A DNA stretch of 64,000 nt from Parvibaculum sp041688015 (GCA_041688015.1 JBDNIY010000012.1:124001-188000); one strand, 5' to 3'; positions 45,075-53,715 are shown, counted from the first letter of the stretch. Made by a program: numbers and translations. Notes: a model not told the origin generated them from the sequence alone.

Positions 45075-46562
45075 ATGAGCAATCCAACGCTTTATCCTCA
45101 GAACGAGCGGCTTGTCGGCGCCGAGCGCGTCATTTTCAACCTCTATATCATCACAGCACTGATCGTTTTTGTTTTAATGATGGTTCTTGGCCTTGCCATG
45201 CGTATGGCACAGGGGACTTGGATTGATGTTCCTCCTGATCTGTTTTACATGATCATGACGGCGCATGGCGCTGGAATGGTCGGTGTCACCGCCTTGGCTT
45301 CTTGCGCGGTGATGTGGTTCTTTTTGCGCAAGTATGTGCGCTTGAACTTGGCGATTTTTACCGCGAATTATGTTCTGTTTCTAATTGGTGCCGTGTTGAT
45401 TTTGGGTGCCGTCTTTTACGGTGGCTATGCTGGCGCATGGACTTTTCTTTATCCATTGCCGGTAGAGTCGCAGGGCACGTGGAGCATCGCTTCCGCCGTT
45501 GTGTTCATGTTTGGTTATCTGTCGATCGGCGTCGGCTTTTTGCTGTTCTATCTTGATACCATGCGGGCTGTTATCCGCGTGTATGGCAATCTGGGGCGGG
45601 CGCTTGGTCTGCAATGGTTGTTCGGCGGCGAGATTGACAAGTCTCATCCAAAGACCGTGGTCGCCAGCACCATGGTGATGATCACCAACTCGATCGGGAC
45701 TTTGGCAGGTGCTATCGCGTTGGTCATGTCCATTATCAATGCCTACAATCCGGCTTGGGTGCCCGACGCGCTTATCATCAAGAACTTCATTTATCTATTC
45801 GGTCATATGTTCATCAATGCCACCATCTACATGGCGGTCATCGCTGTATATGAGCTGCTGCCACGTTATACTGGACGAGGCTGGTCGATTTCGCGACCGT
45901 TCCTCTGGGCTTGGGCCATTTCCACAGTGATGGTTCTGACCGTATATCCGCATCACATGTTGATGGATTATGTGATGCCGCACTGGATGCTCGTGATGGG
46001 CCAGATCGTTTCCTATACAAGCGGAATTCCGGTATTCGTGATCACGGCCTACGGCGCGCTGACTAATGTTCATCGCTCGGGCATACGTTGGCGTATGCCG
46101 TCCAGATTGCTCATGTTGTCGATGTTCGGCTGGAGCGCGGGTATTGTCCCGGCCATTATTGATGGCACTATTCGGGTCAATGAGGTCATGCACAACACGA
46201 TGTGGGTGCCTGGGCATTTCCACTTTTATATTTTGCTCGGCGTCCTGCCGATGTGCTTTGCATTGATGTTCCACGTCATCAATAGCCGTGCGCCCACAGC
46301 CCAAAGTCGAATTGGTAGACTTCTGGCATTCAACGCTTACCTACTCGGCGGGCTGGTCTTTGTCATGATGTTTCTGGCTGAAGGTCGCGTCAGTGTACCG
46401 CGCCGGTTTGCGGTGCATTTGCCAGAATGGATCAGCTATGACCAGTGGGCGTCAGGTGCAGCCATAGTGGTGATTGTGGCCATGTTGGTGTTCACCGTGC
46501 AGATCATCAGGGGGTTATTGAAGTCAGGCGATGACGCAGATACTGCGCACACTACTGGCTAG
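45075..46562 (+). CDS. norY: sNOR catalytic subunit (NorY-like heme-copper protein)
   Basis: A 495-residue, about 12-helix heme-copper subunit. Heme and CuB ligands are His64 (TAHGAGM), His244 (FGHMFIN), His293-His294 (YPHHML), His381 and His383 (VPGHFHFY). In oxygen reductases the helix-VI motif is HPEVY with a Tyr cross-linked to His; here it is HMFIN, with Asn248 at the Tyr position. Loss of this Tyr points to NO reduction rather than oxygen reduction. It starts 3 bp after norS. Confidence 0.8.
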   Translation: MSNPTLYPQNERLVGAERVIFNLYIITALIVFVLMMVLGLAMRMAQGTWIDVPPDLFYMIMTAHGAGMVGVTALASCAVMWFFLRKYVRLNLAIFTANYVLFLIGAVLILGAVFYGGYAGAWTFLYPLPVESQGTWSIASAVVFMFGYLSIGVGFLLFYLDTMRAVIRVYGNLGRALGLQWLFGGEIDKSHPKTVVASTMVMITNSIGTLAGAIALVMSIINAYNPAWVPDALIIKNFIYLFGHMFINATIYMAVIAVYELLPRYTGRGWSISRPFLWAWAISTVMVLTVYPHHMLMDYVMPHWMLVMGQIVSYTSGIPVFVITAYGALTNVHRSGIRWRMPSRLLMLSMFGWSAGIVPAIIDGTIRVNEVMHNTMWVPGHFHFYILLGVLPMCFALMFHVINSRAPTAQSRIGRLLAFNAYLLGGLVFVMMFLAEGRVSVPRRFAVHLPEWISYDQWASGAAIVVIVAMLVFTVQIIRGLLKSGDDADTAHTTG

Positions 46563-47151
46563 CGCCGTCATTGCGGCAGTGGGTGTCGGTGTCTTGGCGG
46601 AGGGGACTGATCATTTTTCAGCCTTTACCACCGAAACCGCACGCCGGGTGGAGATCCGTAACCATCCGGTGCAGCTGCCCAATGTAACGCTGGAAACCCA
46701 AACCGGCACGCGTATTGCTCTTGCCGGTTTGCGCGGTCGCTGGCTGGTAATTGATTTCATCTACGCGCGCTGCCCAACTCTATGCTTGGCATTGGGTACT
46801 GATTTTTCTCGCCTGCAAACACAGCTGGCAGGGCCGATTGCGCAGAGCAAAGTTACATTGCTAAGTATCAGTTTTGACCCCGGTTTCGATACGCCGTCCG
46901 AGCTGACGAGCTATCTGGAACGTTCCAACAGCAACGGCCGTGGGTGGCTAGCGGCGCGGCCGACCGATGCCACCGGTTTGCGCCAGTTGATACAACGCTT
47001 CGGCCTGACTGTTATCCCCGATACGTTCGGCGGTTATACGCATAACGCTGCCATCTATATTGTTGACCCTCAAGGGCGGCTGGTTGATATCGCCGACCTG
47101 GGTGATCCCGACCGTGTTGTCCAGATGGTGCTAAGCAGGTTGCAGCAATGA
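46531..47151 (+). CDS. senC: SCO1/SenC copper chaperone
   Basis: A 206-residue membrane-anchored SCO protein with thioredoxin fold. The copper ligands are Cys81 and Cys85 in RCPTLC and a distal His171 in GYTHNAAIY. It should load copper into the CuA site of NorS or CuB of NorY. It starts inside the 3' end of norY (32-bp overlap) and its own stop overlaps the next start by ATGA. Confidence 0.9.
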   Translation: MTQILRTLLASAVIAAVGVGVLAEGTDHFSAFTTETARRVEIRNHPVQLPNVTLETQTGTRIALAGLRGRWLVIDFIYARCPTLCLALGTDFSRLQTQLAGPIAQSKVTLLSISFDPGFDTPSELTSYLERSNSNGRGWLAARPTDATGLRQLIQRFGLTVIPDTFGGYTHNAAIYIVDPQGRLVDIADLGDPDRVVQMVLSRLQQ

Positions 47152-47723
47152 AGGGATTTAGCTGGCTCTGGCCAATAAACATAGCGGTCATTTTATTTAG
47201 CATTCTGCTGATGCCGCCCGTTAAGCATGCTCTTGAAGCAAGCATGACCGCGCAGATGCTAGTGCAAATACCCCTGCTGGTGTTGGTCGGCTGGTTGCTC
47301 CATAGCGCAGTCCCCGAACGCTTGCAGGCTATTATCGCTAGATGGAACGGCTACGGTATCACCGGCATGGTGCTGACCGTGTCGGCTGCGGCCTATTGGA
47401 TGTTGCCGCGTACTCTTGATGCCGCAACCAGCTATACCTTGGTTGCGCTGGCCAAATACTCATTGGTGCCATTGTTGATTGGTCTGCCATTCTCACTAAG
47501 TTGGCCGCGTATGAACTTCATCGTCAAGGGTGTGTTCTTGCTTGAATTTATTGCAACCTTCTTCCGTCTCGGTTGGCTTTATGTCAGCTCGCCATCACGG
47601 TTTTGCAACAACTATCTCCTTGGCGACCAACAGCGTCTGGGACAGTACATGCTGATTATTGGTTGCGTGCTGTTGGTGTGGATTGCCTACAAACTGATGT
47701 TTGGCCGTTTCGTCAGCGATTAG
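47148..47723 (+). CDS. Membrane protein of the sNOR cluster (orf1-like)
   Basis: A 191-residue protein with about five hydrophobic segments (for example INIAVILFSILLMPPV, MLVQIPLLVLVGWLLH, LVPLLIGLPFSLSW, YMLIIGCVLLVWIAYKLMF). It has no recognised domain. Its position directly after senC, translationally coupled, corresponds to orf1 of norSY-senC-orf1. The likely role is assembly or a small structural subunit, by context only. No terminator is seen after it. Confidence 0.7.
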   Translation: MKGFSWLWPINIAVILFSILLMPPVKHALEASMTAQMLVQIPLLVLVGWLLHSAVPERLQAIIARWNGYGITGMVLTVSAAAYWMLPRTLDAATSYTLVALAKYSLVPLLIGLPFSLSWPRMNFIVKGVFLLEFIATFFRLGWLYVSSPSRFCNNYLLGDQQRLGQYMLIIGCVLLVWIAYKLMFGRFVSD

Positions 47724-47741
47724 AGCGATAGGTACCCGGGA

Positions 47742-49052
47742 TTAGATGCCCAACCTGTCTCGTAGTGCATACCACCACGAGCCTGCCACCGAATAGGGAA
47801 CCCGAAACAACCGACCGCCGGGGAAGGGATACCATGGCACGTTTGCAAATGCGTCAAAGCGGGTTCTGTCGCCATTGATTGCTTCGGAAAGAATGCGGCC
47901 AAATGTGTGAGAACCCGTCACGCCGTGTCCACTGAAGCCATGTACAAAATATGTATTGCTGCCAATGCGGCCCATCTGCGGAACGCGGCTGAAGGAGAGA
48001 GCAAAGTTCCCGCTCCAGGCAAAGTCAATTTTTGTTCCCTTGAGCTGCGGAAAGACCTTTTCCATATTGGGTTGCAGCTTGGCCCGAATGTCGCTGGGGT
48101 CGGTGCCACCATAAACCAGCCCGCCGCCGAACAGCATGCGCTTGTCAGCCGACATCCGGTAGTAGTCCAGAATATAACGCACGTCCTCAATGCAGACATC
48201 CGTGGGCATCAGGTCGTGCGCTCGATCTTCGCCCAGTGGTTCTGTCGCAATGACCTGAGTTGAAACCGGCATAACCCGTGATGTGAGTGTGGGGACGACA
48301 TGACCCAGATAGGCATTGCCGCACAGAACGACTGTGTTGCAAGTGATTGAACCATCGCGCGTTTTAACCACGGGCTTGGCGGCTTCTGTAGCCACATGGA
48401 TGACGGGAGAGTTTTCATAGATGACTCCACCCAGCTTTTCAAAAGCGGCAGCCTCCCCCAGAGCTAGGTTAAGCGGGTGCATGTGTCCGCCGGTGTGGTC
48501 GATAACGCCACCGACATAGACATCCGAATTCACGTGCTTGCGAAGCTGCTCCTTGTCGAGCATTTCCTGATTTTTAATGCCGTAACCTGCCCAAAGATTC
48601 AGCCTGTCTTCCAGCTCGCGCATATGCGCACCAGTATAGGCGGTAACGACATTGCCTTCCTTCAAATCGCAATGGATGTCATAGGTCTTTATGCGTTCAC
48701 GGATAATCTCTCCACCTTCTTGCACCAGTCCGGCAACGAAGTTGGCTGTGTCCGCACCGTAGCGCTTTTGAATGGTTTGCAGGCTGGCGTTCAAACCATT
48801 GACGATCTGCCCACCGTTGCGACCCGAAGCGCCCCACCCCACCTGTGCGCCTTCAATAATGGCGACCTTGTAGCCCTTCTCAATCAAATGTAGGCCGGTG
48901 GAAAGGCCGCTATAACCAGCACCGACAATGCAAATATCAATGTTTTGGTCGCCGCTAAGCGGCGGGCGTTTCGGAGAGGCATTGGCACTGGCTGCGTAAT
49001 AGCTGGTGGTGTGATCCGTGGCACTATTGCCGGCGTAATTCTGTGTGTTCAT
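47742..49052 (-). CDS. FAD-dependent amine oxidase (PuuB-like)
   Basis: A 436-residue D-amino-acid-oxidase-fold flavoprotein. The FAD motif is DICIVGAGYSGLSTGLHLIEKGYKVAIIEGAQVGWGASGRNGGQ, close to gamma-glutamylputrescine oxidase and related PuuB/OrdL proteins. The C-terminal FAD contact is VHGFSGHGVTGSHTFGRILSEAI. It probably oxidises a polyamine derivative or N-substituted amino acid to the aldehyde, ammonia and peroxide. No other puu genes are near. It converges with the sNOR cluster. Confidence 0.85.
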   Translation of the reverse strand: MNTQNYAGNSATDHTTSYYAASANASPKRPPLSGDQNIDICIVGAGYSGLSTGLHLIEKGYKVAIIEGAQVGWGASGRNGGQIVNGLNASLQTIQKRYGADTANFVAGLVQEGGEIIRERIKTYDIHCDLKEGNVVTAYTGAHMRELEDRLNLWAGYGIKNQEMLDKEQLRKHVNSDVYVGGVIDHTGGHMHPLNLALGEAAAFEKLGGVIYENSPVIHVATEAAKPVVKTRDGSITCNTVVLCGNAYLGHVVPTLTSRVMPVSTQVIATEPLGEDRAHDLMPTDVCIEDVRYILDYYRMSADKRMLFGGGLVYGGTDPSDIRAKLQPNMEKVFPQLKGTKIDFAWSGNFALSFSRVPQMGRIGSNTYFVHGFSGHGVTGSHTFGRILSEAINGDRTRFDAFANVPWYPFPGGRLFRVPYSVAGSWWYALRDRLGI

Positions 49053-49074
49053 CAGATAACCTCCAGATAGCTGT

Positions 49075-49383
49075 CACACTCAAAATCATTGGCGCGGCGT
49101 CACGCCCAACTTCTTGCGGCTCGGCAAACCATCGAACAATGCCTTTATCGAAAACCTCTTTAGCAAGTTTCGCGTGGAGTGTCTTAATGCCATTCGGTTC
49201 CTCAGTCTCGACGAAGGGCATTCAAGATGCGAGACTTGTCGTAGAGACTACAATGAGGTCCGGCCAATTGGTACCATCGGAGATAAAGCGGGAGTTTATT
49301 GGCCCATATGGTCCAACGTTGGGGACCAGTTCAATCTCGCCGTAATTTTAATCCTGAATGGGGGAAGCTTCAATGGCAGGTCA
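49075..49383 (+). pseudogene. IS3-family transposase C-terminal remnant
   Basis: The reading gives NFLRLGKPSNNAFIENLFSK, then FRVECLNAIRFLSLDEG and CRRDYNEVRP: the C-terminal block of IS3-group OrfB (RPGKPTDNAFIEAFN...RRDYNEERPH) including the catalytic Glu. The part with the first two catalytic Asp residues is missing. The segment ends near a possible IS end (GGCAGGTCA, 49375-49383). It is a different IS3 subgroup from the 39.7-kb remnant. Confidence 0.78.
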
Positions 49384-49756
49384 TCAAATATCGGTCGAGG
49401 TGGAGACTTGCGGGCTGTGAGGCAGGGACATTCGCCTCGTAGATGAGGACAAAATCTTCGGCGAGGAAGCAGCTTATCTAACGGGGCAGCAAGCACGGAG
49501 AGGCGTACCATAAAGAGAGTCCCCGGGTAATCGTCTGTTCTGACGGCTGTGCCGCAGAGGCTCAAGCGGTTATGTGGTGCCACCAACCCTGAAAGACACG
49601 CAGGCCCAGCTGATGCCGTGAAGCCTAAAGATTTTTTACAACTGAGCCGTGTCGTTTTTCAACTCTTATCACCTACTCCGTGTGAGTGGGCGATGCACAT
49701 CGAATGATGCCGGTATTAGACCGGTCCGGGTTTGCTTATGCAGCTCAAATTTCAGT
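49384..49756. other. Degenerate region after IS remnant
   Basis: About 370 bases with no supportable gene. Short open readings on both strands have no recognisable product. It is probably more decayed mobile-element DNA. Confidence 0.4.
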
Positions 49757-50713
49757 CTAGGGGCTCTTTGCATACGGTCCCCCAATCTGGGTTTGACGCA
49801 GACCTTGATTGGTCCGCTTAATGAAGATGGCGTTCAAATGCAATTCTTGTGCAACCTCCACTCCGCGTTGCACACCCAGAACCATGAGCGCGGTTGCCCA
49901 AGCATCCGCATCCATGCAGCTTTTCGCAAAAACTGTCACGGAAGCTAATGTACTATCAAGAGGCCCGCCTCGTGCGGGGTCCATCGTATGCGAGAAACGT
50001 CGCCCACCAATATCGACCCAGTGTCTGTAGTCGCCAGACGTTGCCACGGCAGCATCTTCCAGTTCTAGAATGGAGAGCGCCGCTCGCTTTTCATAGTCCG
50101 GCCGCTCCAGCGCTATTGTCCACGGTCTGCCGTCGGGGCGCAGCCCACGCGCGCGCATCTCGCCGTCCAAGCCGACGAGGGCATTGGCGATCCCGCAACG
50201 ACGCAGCACCGCCATCATCTGGTCCACCGCGTAGCCCTTGGCGATCCCGGACAAGTTGAGCGTGATCGGTGCTAGCTTGCGAACGCGAAGTGCTACGCGG
50301 TCAAGGTCCAGAACTTCATGCGCTACAGAGTGGACACAGCTGAGGGCAGCCTGCATCGCACCCTCATCAGCATCGCGTGATCCGAACCCCCATGCGGTGA
50401 CGGCATCTCCGACCCCAATATCAAACGCCCCGCGTGAAAGCCGCCCGATTTCCATCGCACGCGCCAGAACCTCCATGATCTCCGCAGGTAAGCAAACCCA
50501 TTCCTCCACCGGCGTGCGGTTGAGCCGCATCAGATCACTGTCAGACTTCCATGTGGACATCTGACGGTCCACCCGGTCCACGCTTTCGGCGAGAGCCGCA
50601 CGGATCGGGTTGGGATCAATCTCGGCGGAGGCATGAAATTGCGCCGACCAACGTGTGCCCATCGTGGGGCCATTCAGTGTGTGGCGAGTGAGGTCAGTAG
50701 ATATCTTCGACAT
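49757..50713 (-). CDS. apbE: ApbE, FAD:protein FMN transferase
   Basis: A 318-residue flavin transferase that attaches FMN from FAD to Thr/Ser of target proteins. Motifs are GPTMGTRWSAQFH, STWKSDSDLMRLN, NLSGIAKGYAVDQM, VATSGDYRHW and SHTMDPARGGP. It has no signal peptide or lipobox, unlike most ApbE proteins that work in the periplasm. Its start overlaps the upstream reductase gene by 20 bp, so it is the last gene of the PepSY/DUF2271 operon. Confidence 0.92.
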   Translation of the reverse strand: MSKISTDLTRHTLNGPTMGTRWSAQFHASAEIDPNPIRAALAESVDRVDRQMSTWKSDSDLMRLNRTPVEEWVCLPAEIMEVLARAMEIGRLSRGAFDIGVGDAVTAWGFGSRDADEGAMQAALSCVHSVAHEVLDLDRVALRVRKLAPITLNLSGIAKGYAVDQMMAVLRRCGIANALVGLDGEMRARGLRPDGRPWTIALERPDYEKRAALSILELEDAAVATSGDYRHWVDIGGRRFSHTMDPARGGPLDSTLASVTVFAKSCMDADAWATALMVLGVQRGVEVAQELHLNAIFIKRTNQGLRQTQIGGPYAKSP

Positions 50714-52904
50714 AACGTCCCTCCGCTTTCAATAGTGCGAGTGTTAGCCCGAGGGGCGCCAGAATATCACTCAAGGCATTGCCAACGCCTGCGGCCATAT
50801 CGCGGCCGCCGCAGACCAGCACCTGCGCGCCCTCATCGATCAGACGAACAATCTGCGCAGTATCAGCGCACAAGGCATCCTGCACATAGGCGCGCGCGCT
50901 GGTGCGCGAAAAGGCCGTCGTGACCGAGGTAAGCCGCTCGTCTGCCTGCCAGGCCCGAAATTCCTCGCCATAGAACAAGTCGCTGTCGGGATGTCTTGCG
51001 CCGAAATAGAGATGCATCGCTCGCCCTGGGTGGTTGGCACGGACAAACCCTACAAGCGGCCCAATACCGGTCCCAGCACCGATCAGGATCACCGGTTTTG
51101 TGTTATGCGCAGTCCGAAAGCCGGGGTTGCGACGAACAAATTCCTGAACACTCTCGCCCGGTACCATGTCCAGAAGTTGCCCCGAACAGAGCCCGCCAGG
51201 ATGACGGCTAACGCAGATTTCTACAAAATCGTCGCCATATTCTGAGCCCAACGAATAAAAGCGCGGCACAGGCGAACCTTCGGGCACGATGCCCAGCAAG
51301 TCGCCTGCCGAAAACCGCGAAAAGCCGCGCCCTGTCAGTCGTGCGACAAGCCCGGTTTTGGGGATGACAAAGCGCAGGATCGCCGCCGGTGCCTGCACCT
51401 CAGCACCGTAATCGCGACGAGAGATCAGGGTCAGCGTGTGATTGCGCGGGATTGTGTGGACGTGCAACAGCTCCAACGGATGGCCGAGCGCCTCACCCAG
51501 ATCATGCCCCCAACGGGCAAACTCCTGTGAGGATTGGCGATCCACGGTTGCCGTCGGCAAAAGTTGCGGCCAGCTCTTTTCCTGCGCGAGGCGTGCTACA
51601 TCGACGGCAAAGCCGCAGAATTTGGAAAACTGTCGATCGCCAAAACCCAACACCGCCAGCGGTATCGCCGGGGCTTGCGTTAAGGCGGCTAGCCGGTCAG
51701 TGAACCCCTTGGCTGAAGCCGGGGCCGCACCTTCGCTATAGGTGGCAGCTAGCACGATCACCCGTTTAGCACGCCTGTAGCGCTCGAGCGCGAAACGGGA
51801 CATTGCAGTGGTATGGACTTTGTGGCCCGCCTGCGTCAGCGCTATATGCAACGTCGCAGCAAAACCCCAAGTACTGCCACCTTCGCTGCCGACCAGCAAG
51901 ATTGTGTCGGCCTGTCCCATAGCGATATTTTTCTTAATCCGCGGCCGTGCTCGGCGGGCTTGTACCCACAGAATGACGCCGGTGAATGCCATGATCGGCG
52001 CGCCAAGCGCCATCAGCCCAAGGATTAGGCCCAGCCAAGCGGCCCCTTGCCCGGTGTGCAGCATGTAAATTGTCTCGGTCAAATGCTGCCAAGGACCGTG
52101 ATCCACCCAAGCCAAAGTAACGCCGGTCCCTTGATCGAGATAGCCTACGCCGCTGTCAGTCTTGAGCGCAAAAATATCGGTCGGATCGCCGGGATAGGGA
52201 AAGGTCAGTTCACGCAACGTCTCCACCGGGGTACTGCGCAGCAAAGACATGGCGCTGGGCGCGGCCCTCATCTGTCCGCTCACCTCGGTTGGAAAGATGG
52301 GTCGGGCGCCGTCCTCTGGAACGAGACCAAAAGTGCTGGCTGTCATAAACAGCGCGGTGATGGACGAGAGCAGTAAACCGACCACTGTCAGTCGGGCCAC
52401 CTCGACATGCAGCCGCCCCATGAGTGGACCACGCAGCCGCACAAATATCCGTCGCCAACCGCCGACACGTCGCACAGTGAGCATGAGGCCAGACAGCGAC
52501 AGAACCAGCAACGAGGCCGCTCCGGCCGCCGCCGCCAAACGTCCGGCATCGTCGAGAAACAGCGAACGATGCAGGTTGATCATCCAGCGTTGAAAAGTGG
52601 AAGGCTCATAACTTACCACCCCCAGTCCGGTCGCAGGGTCGATCACCACCGCGCCGGGCCGTCCCTCATCGAAATAGAAAGCAGTAACCCGACCTGAAGG
52701 TGCGCGGCGAATCTGCTCAACGCCGGGATAGGCAATGGCCACGCGCTCGGCCAGTGCGGCCACCGTCAGAGCCGGTTCAAACTGTGCCGGGGTCTGCGCT
52801 CCTTCCAGCGCCGGAAAAACCGATAGCACCGCGCCACTGAGCGTCAGGACAACGATCAGCAGAGCGGCGATGAGACCGGGGATCTTATGCAGTGAACGCA
52901 GCAT
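50694..52904 (-). CDS. PepSY membrane / flavodoxin / ferredoxin-reductase fusion
   Basis: A 736-residue fusion. The N-terminal PepSY_TM part (about 1-325) has four helices with conserved His (INLHRSLFL, YMLHTG). A flavodoxin-like domain (about 335-470) follows. The C-terminal FAD/NAD(P)H reductase part (about 500-736) has RFYSLGS, GAGTGIGPLVGF, YFGARHPDSD and the terminal GRYVEDIY. It should move electrons from cytosolic NADPH through flavins and heme across the membrane to a periplasmic acceptor. Similar proteins reduce ferric siderophores. Confidence 0.88.
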   Translation of the reverse strand: MLRSLHKIPGLIAALLIVVLTLSGAVLSVFPALEGAQTPAQFEPALTVAALAERVAIAYPGVEQIRRAPSGRVTAFYFDEGRPGAVVIDPATGLGVVSYEPSTFQRWMINLHRSLFLDDAGRLAAAAGAASLLVLSLSGLMLTVRRVGGWRRIFVRLRGPLMGRLHVEVARLTVVGLLLSSITALFMTASTFGLVPEDGARPIFPTEVSGQMRAAPSAMSLLRSTPVETLRELTFPYPGDPTDIFALKTDSGVGYLDQGTGVTLAWVDHGPWQHLTETIYMLHTGQGAAWLGLILGLMALGAPIMAFTGVILWVQARRARPRIKKNIAMGQADTILLVGSEGGSTWGFAATLHIALTQAGHKVHTTAMSRFALERYRRAKRVIVLAATYSEGAAPASAKGFTDRLAALTQAPAIPLAVLGFGDRQFSKFCGFAVDVARLAQEKSWPQLLPTATVDRQSSQEFARWGHDLGEALGHPLELLHVHTIPRNHTLTLISRRDYGAEVQAPAAILRFVIPKTGLVARLTGRGFSRFSAGDLLGIVPEGSPVPRFYSLGSEYGDDFVEICVSRHPGGLCSGQLLDMVPGESVQEFVRRNPGFRTAHNTKPVILIGAGTGIGPLVGFVRANHPGRAMHLYFGARHPDSDLFYGEEFRAWQADERLTSVTTAFSRTSARAYVQDALCADTAQIVRLIDEGAQVLVCGGRDMAAGVGNALSDILAPLGLTLALLKAEGRYVEDIY

Positions 52905-52925
52905 GGCGCGATCCTTTCTGCAGCC

Positions 52926-53396
52926 CTACATGTCGTAGCTGAAGTCGCGGATATAGCGGCGGCCCGAAACAGCCTTACCCGCCCCTTGGCTAGTCAGTGG
53001 CACGACCACCTCTGACGGGCTGTCGCGCATGTCCTCAACCGCGGCGTCGATATGCAATTCGTAGCCTGCATCAAACAGCGCATCAGCCAGATCAAGCGTG
53101 ATTTTCAATTGCTGCCCCGCGCCGACACTGGCACCTGTAATGCCGTCTATCTCGGTCGAGTTTCCACCGGTAGCGCGGTACCAATCGCTCAAGTGCTCGT
53201 AGTATTTGGATTTATTGCCCGCCATCCAGAGGCTGCCCTTATAAGCGCCGCTGGCATCGGTGACATAAAGCGCCAGATAGGCACCATCGCCACTGTAAGT
53301 GTTGAGATTGGTGGTAAGCGTGACGGGTTTGGCCAGTGCAAGTCCAGGAAAGGTAAGAGCAGTACCTAGCGCGAGAGTGGACAGAAAATTTTTCAC
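52926..53396 (-). CDS. DUF2271 exported protein with flavinylation-like motif
   Basis: A 156-residue protein with a Sec signal (NFLSTLALGTALTFPGLALA, cleavage near residue 22) and a DUF2271 domain. DGITGAS (Asp84-Ser90) matches the ApbE target pattern D-x-x-[ST]-G-A-[ST], making Ser90 the likely FMN site. With ApbE and the PepSY reductase in the same operon, it is probably the periplasmic flavoprotein electron acceptor. The start codon is GTG; its GGAG ribosome site lies inside a hairpin. Confidence 0.82.
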   Translation of the reverse strand: MKNFLSTLALGTALTFPGLALAKPVTLTTNLNTYSGDGAYLALYVTDASGAYKGSLWMAGNKSKYYEHLSDWYRATGGNSTEIDGITGASVGAGQQLKITLDLADALFDAGYELHIDAAVEDMRDSPSEVVVPLTSQGAGKAVSGRRYIRDFSYDM

Positions 53397-53403
53397 GGCA
53401 GAT

Positions 53404-53427
53404 CTCCAATGTTGATTTACATTGGAG
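53404..53427 (-). promoter_or_regulatory. Inverted repeat covering the DUF2271 ribosome site
   Basis: CTCCAATGT and ACATTGGAG form a perfect 9-bp inverted repeat with a 6-base loop, 7 bases before the GTG. On the transcript the GGAG ribosome site is in the start-proximal arm and would be sequestered when the hairpin forms. It could equally be a protein operator. Confidence 0.6.
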
Positions 53428-53715
53428 TCAGAATGCCTTGCACACCTGATTTCTGCCTGACGAGAACGGAGAAACTGCTTCAGCCTACTGTCAGGTTCTG
53501 TCAGTCAAAAAAGCTCCACCACTCTGGAGGGAGTAACAGAGGAATAGCGCAAACCACAGAAAGATGACACTTGCGCGGAACCATGAATTGAAATGAGGTG
53601 ATGTCGTCCGGCGCTTTCCTTTTTTCGCTTTTGACCTTCTTTTGAGACTCGTAGCGACTGCGTCGTCCGTTCCAGCAAGACCCTATCCCGCATCAGACGC
53701 ACTTTCTGAGTGCAT
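53428..53715 (-). promoter_or_regulatory. Leader between cytochrome b561 and DUF2271 genes
   Basis: No gene. CTGTCAG occurs twice (53488-53494 and 53498-53504, period 10 bp), and GCTTCAG stands just upstream at 53477-53483. The GCTTCAG...GTCAG arrangement recalls the arm of the large inverted repeat at 54855-54904, so the same regulator may act at both. This region may hold a second promoter. Confidence 0.4.

Noticed and set aside
45075..46562. Reading this gene as an ordinary cytochrome c oxidase subunit I
   Set aside because: The HPEVY Tyr is absent, there is no subunit III, and the gene order and NsrR-like site fit sNOR better. An oxidase role is not fully excluded.
49296..49586. Minus-strand open reading of 96 codons after the IS3 remnant
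   Set aside because: It is antisense to the IS remnant, with no ribosome site or recognised domain.
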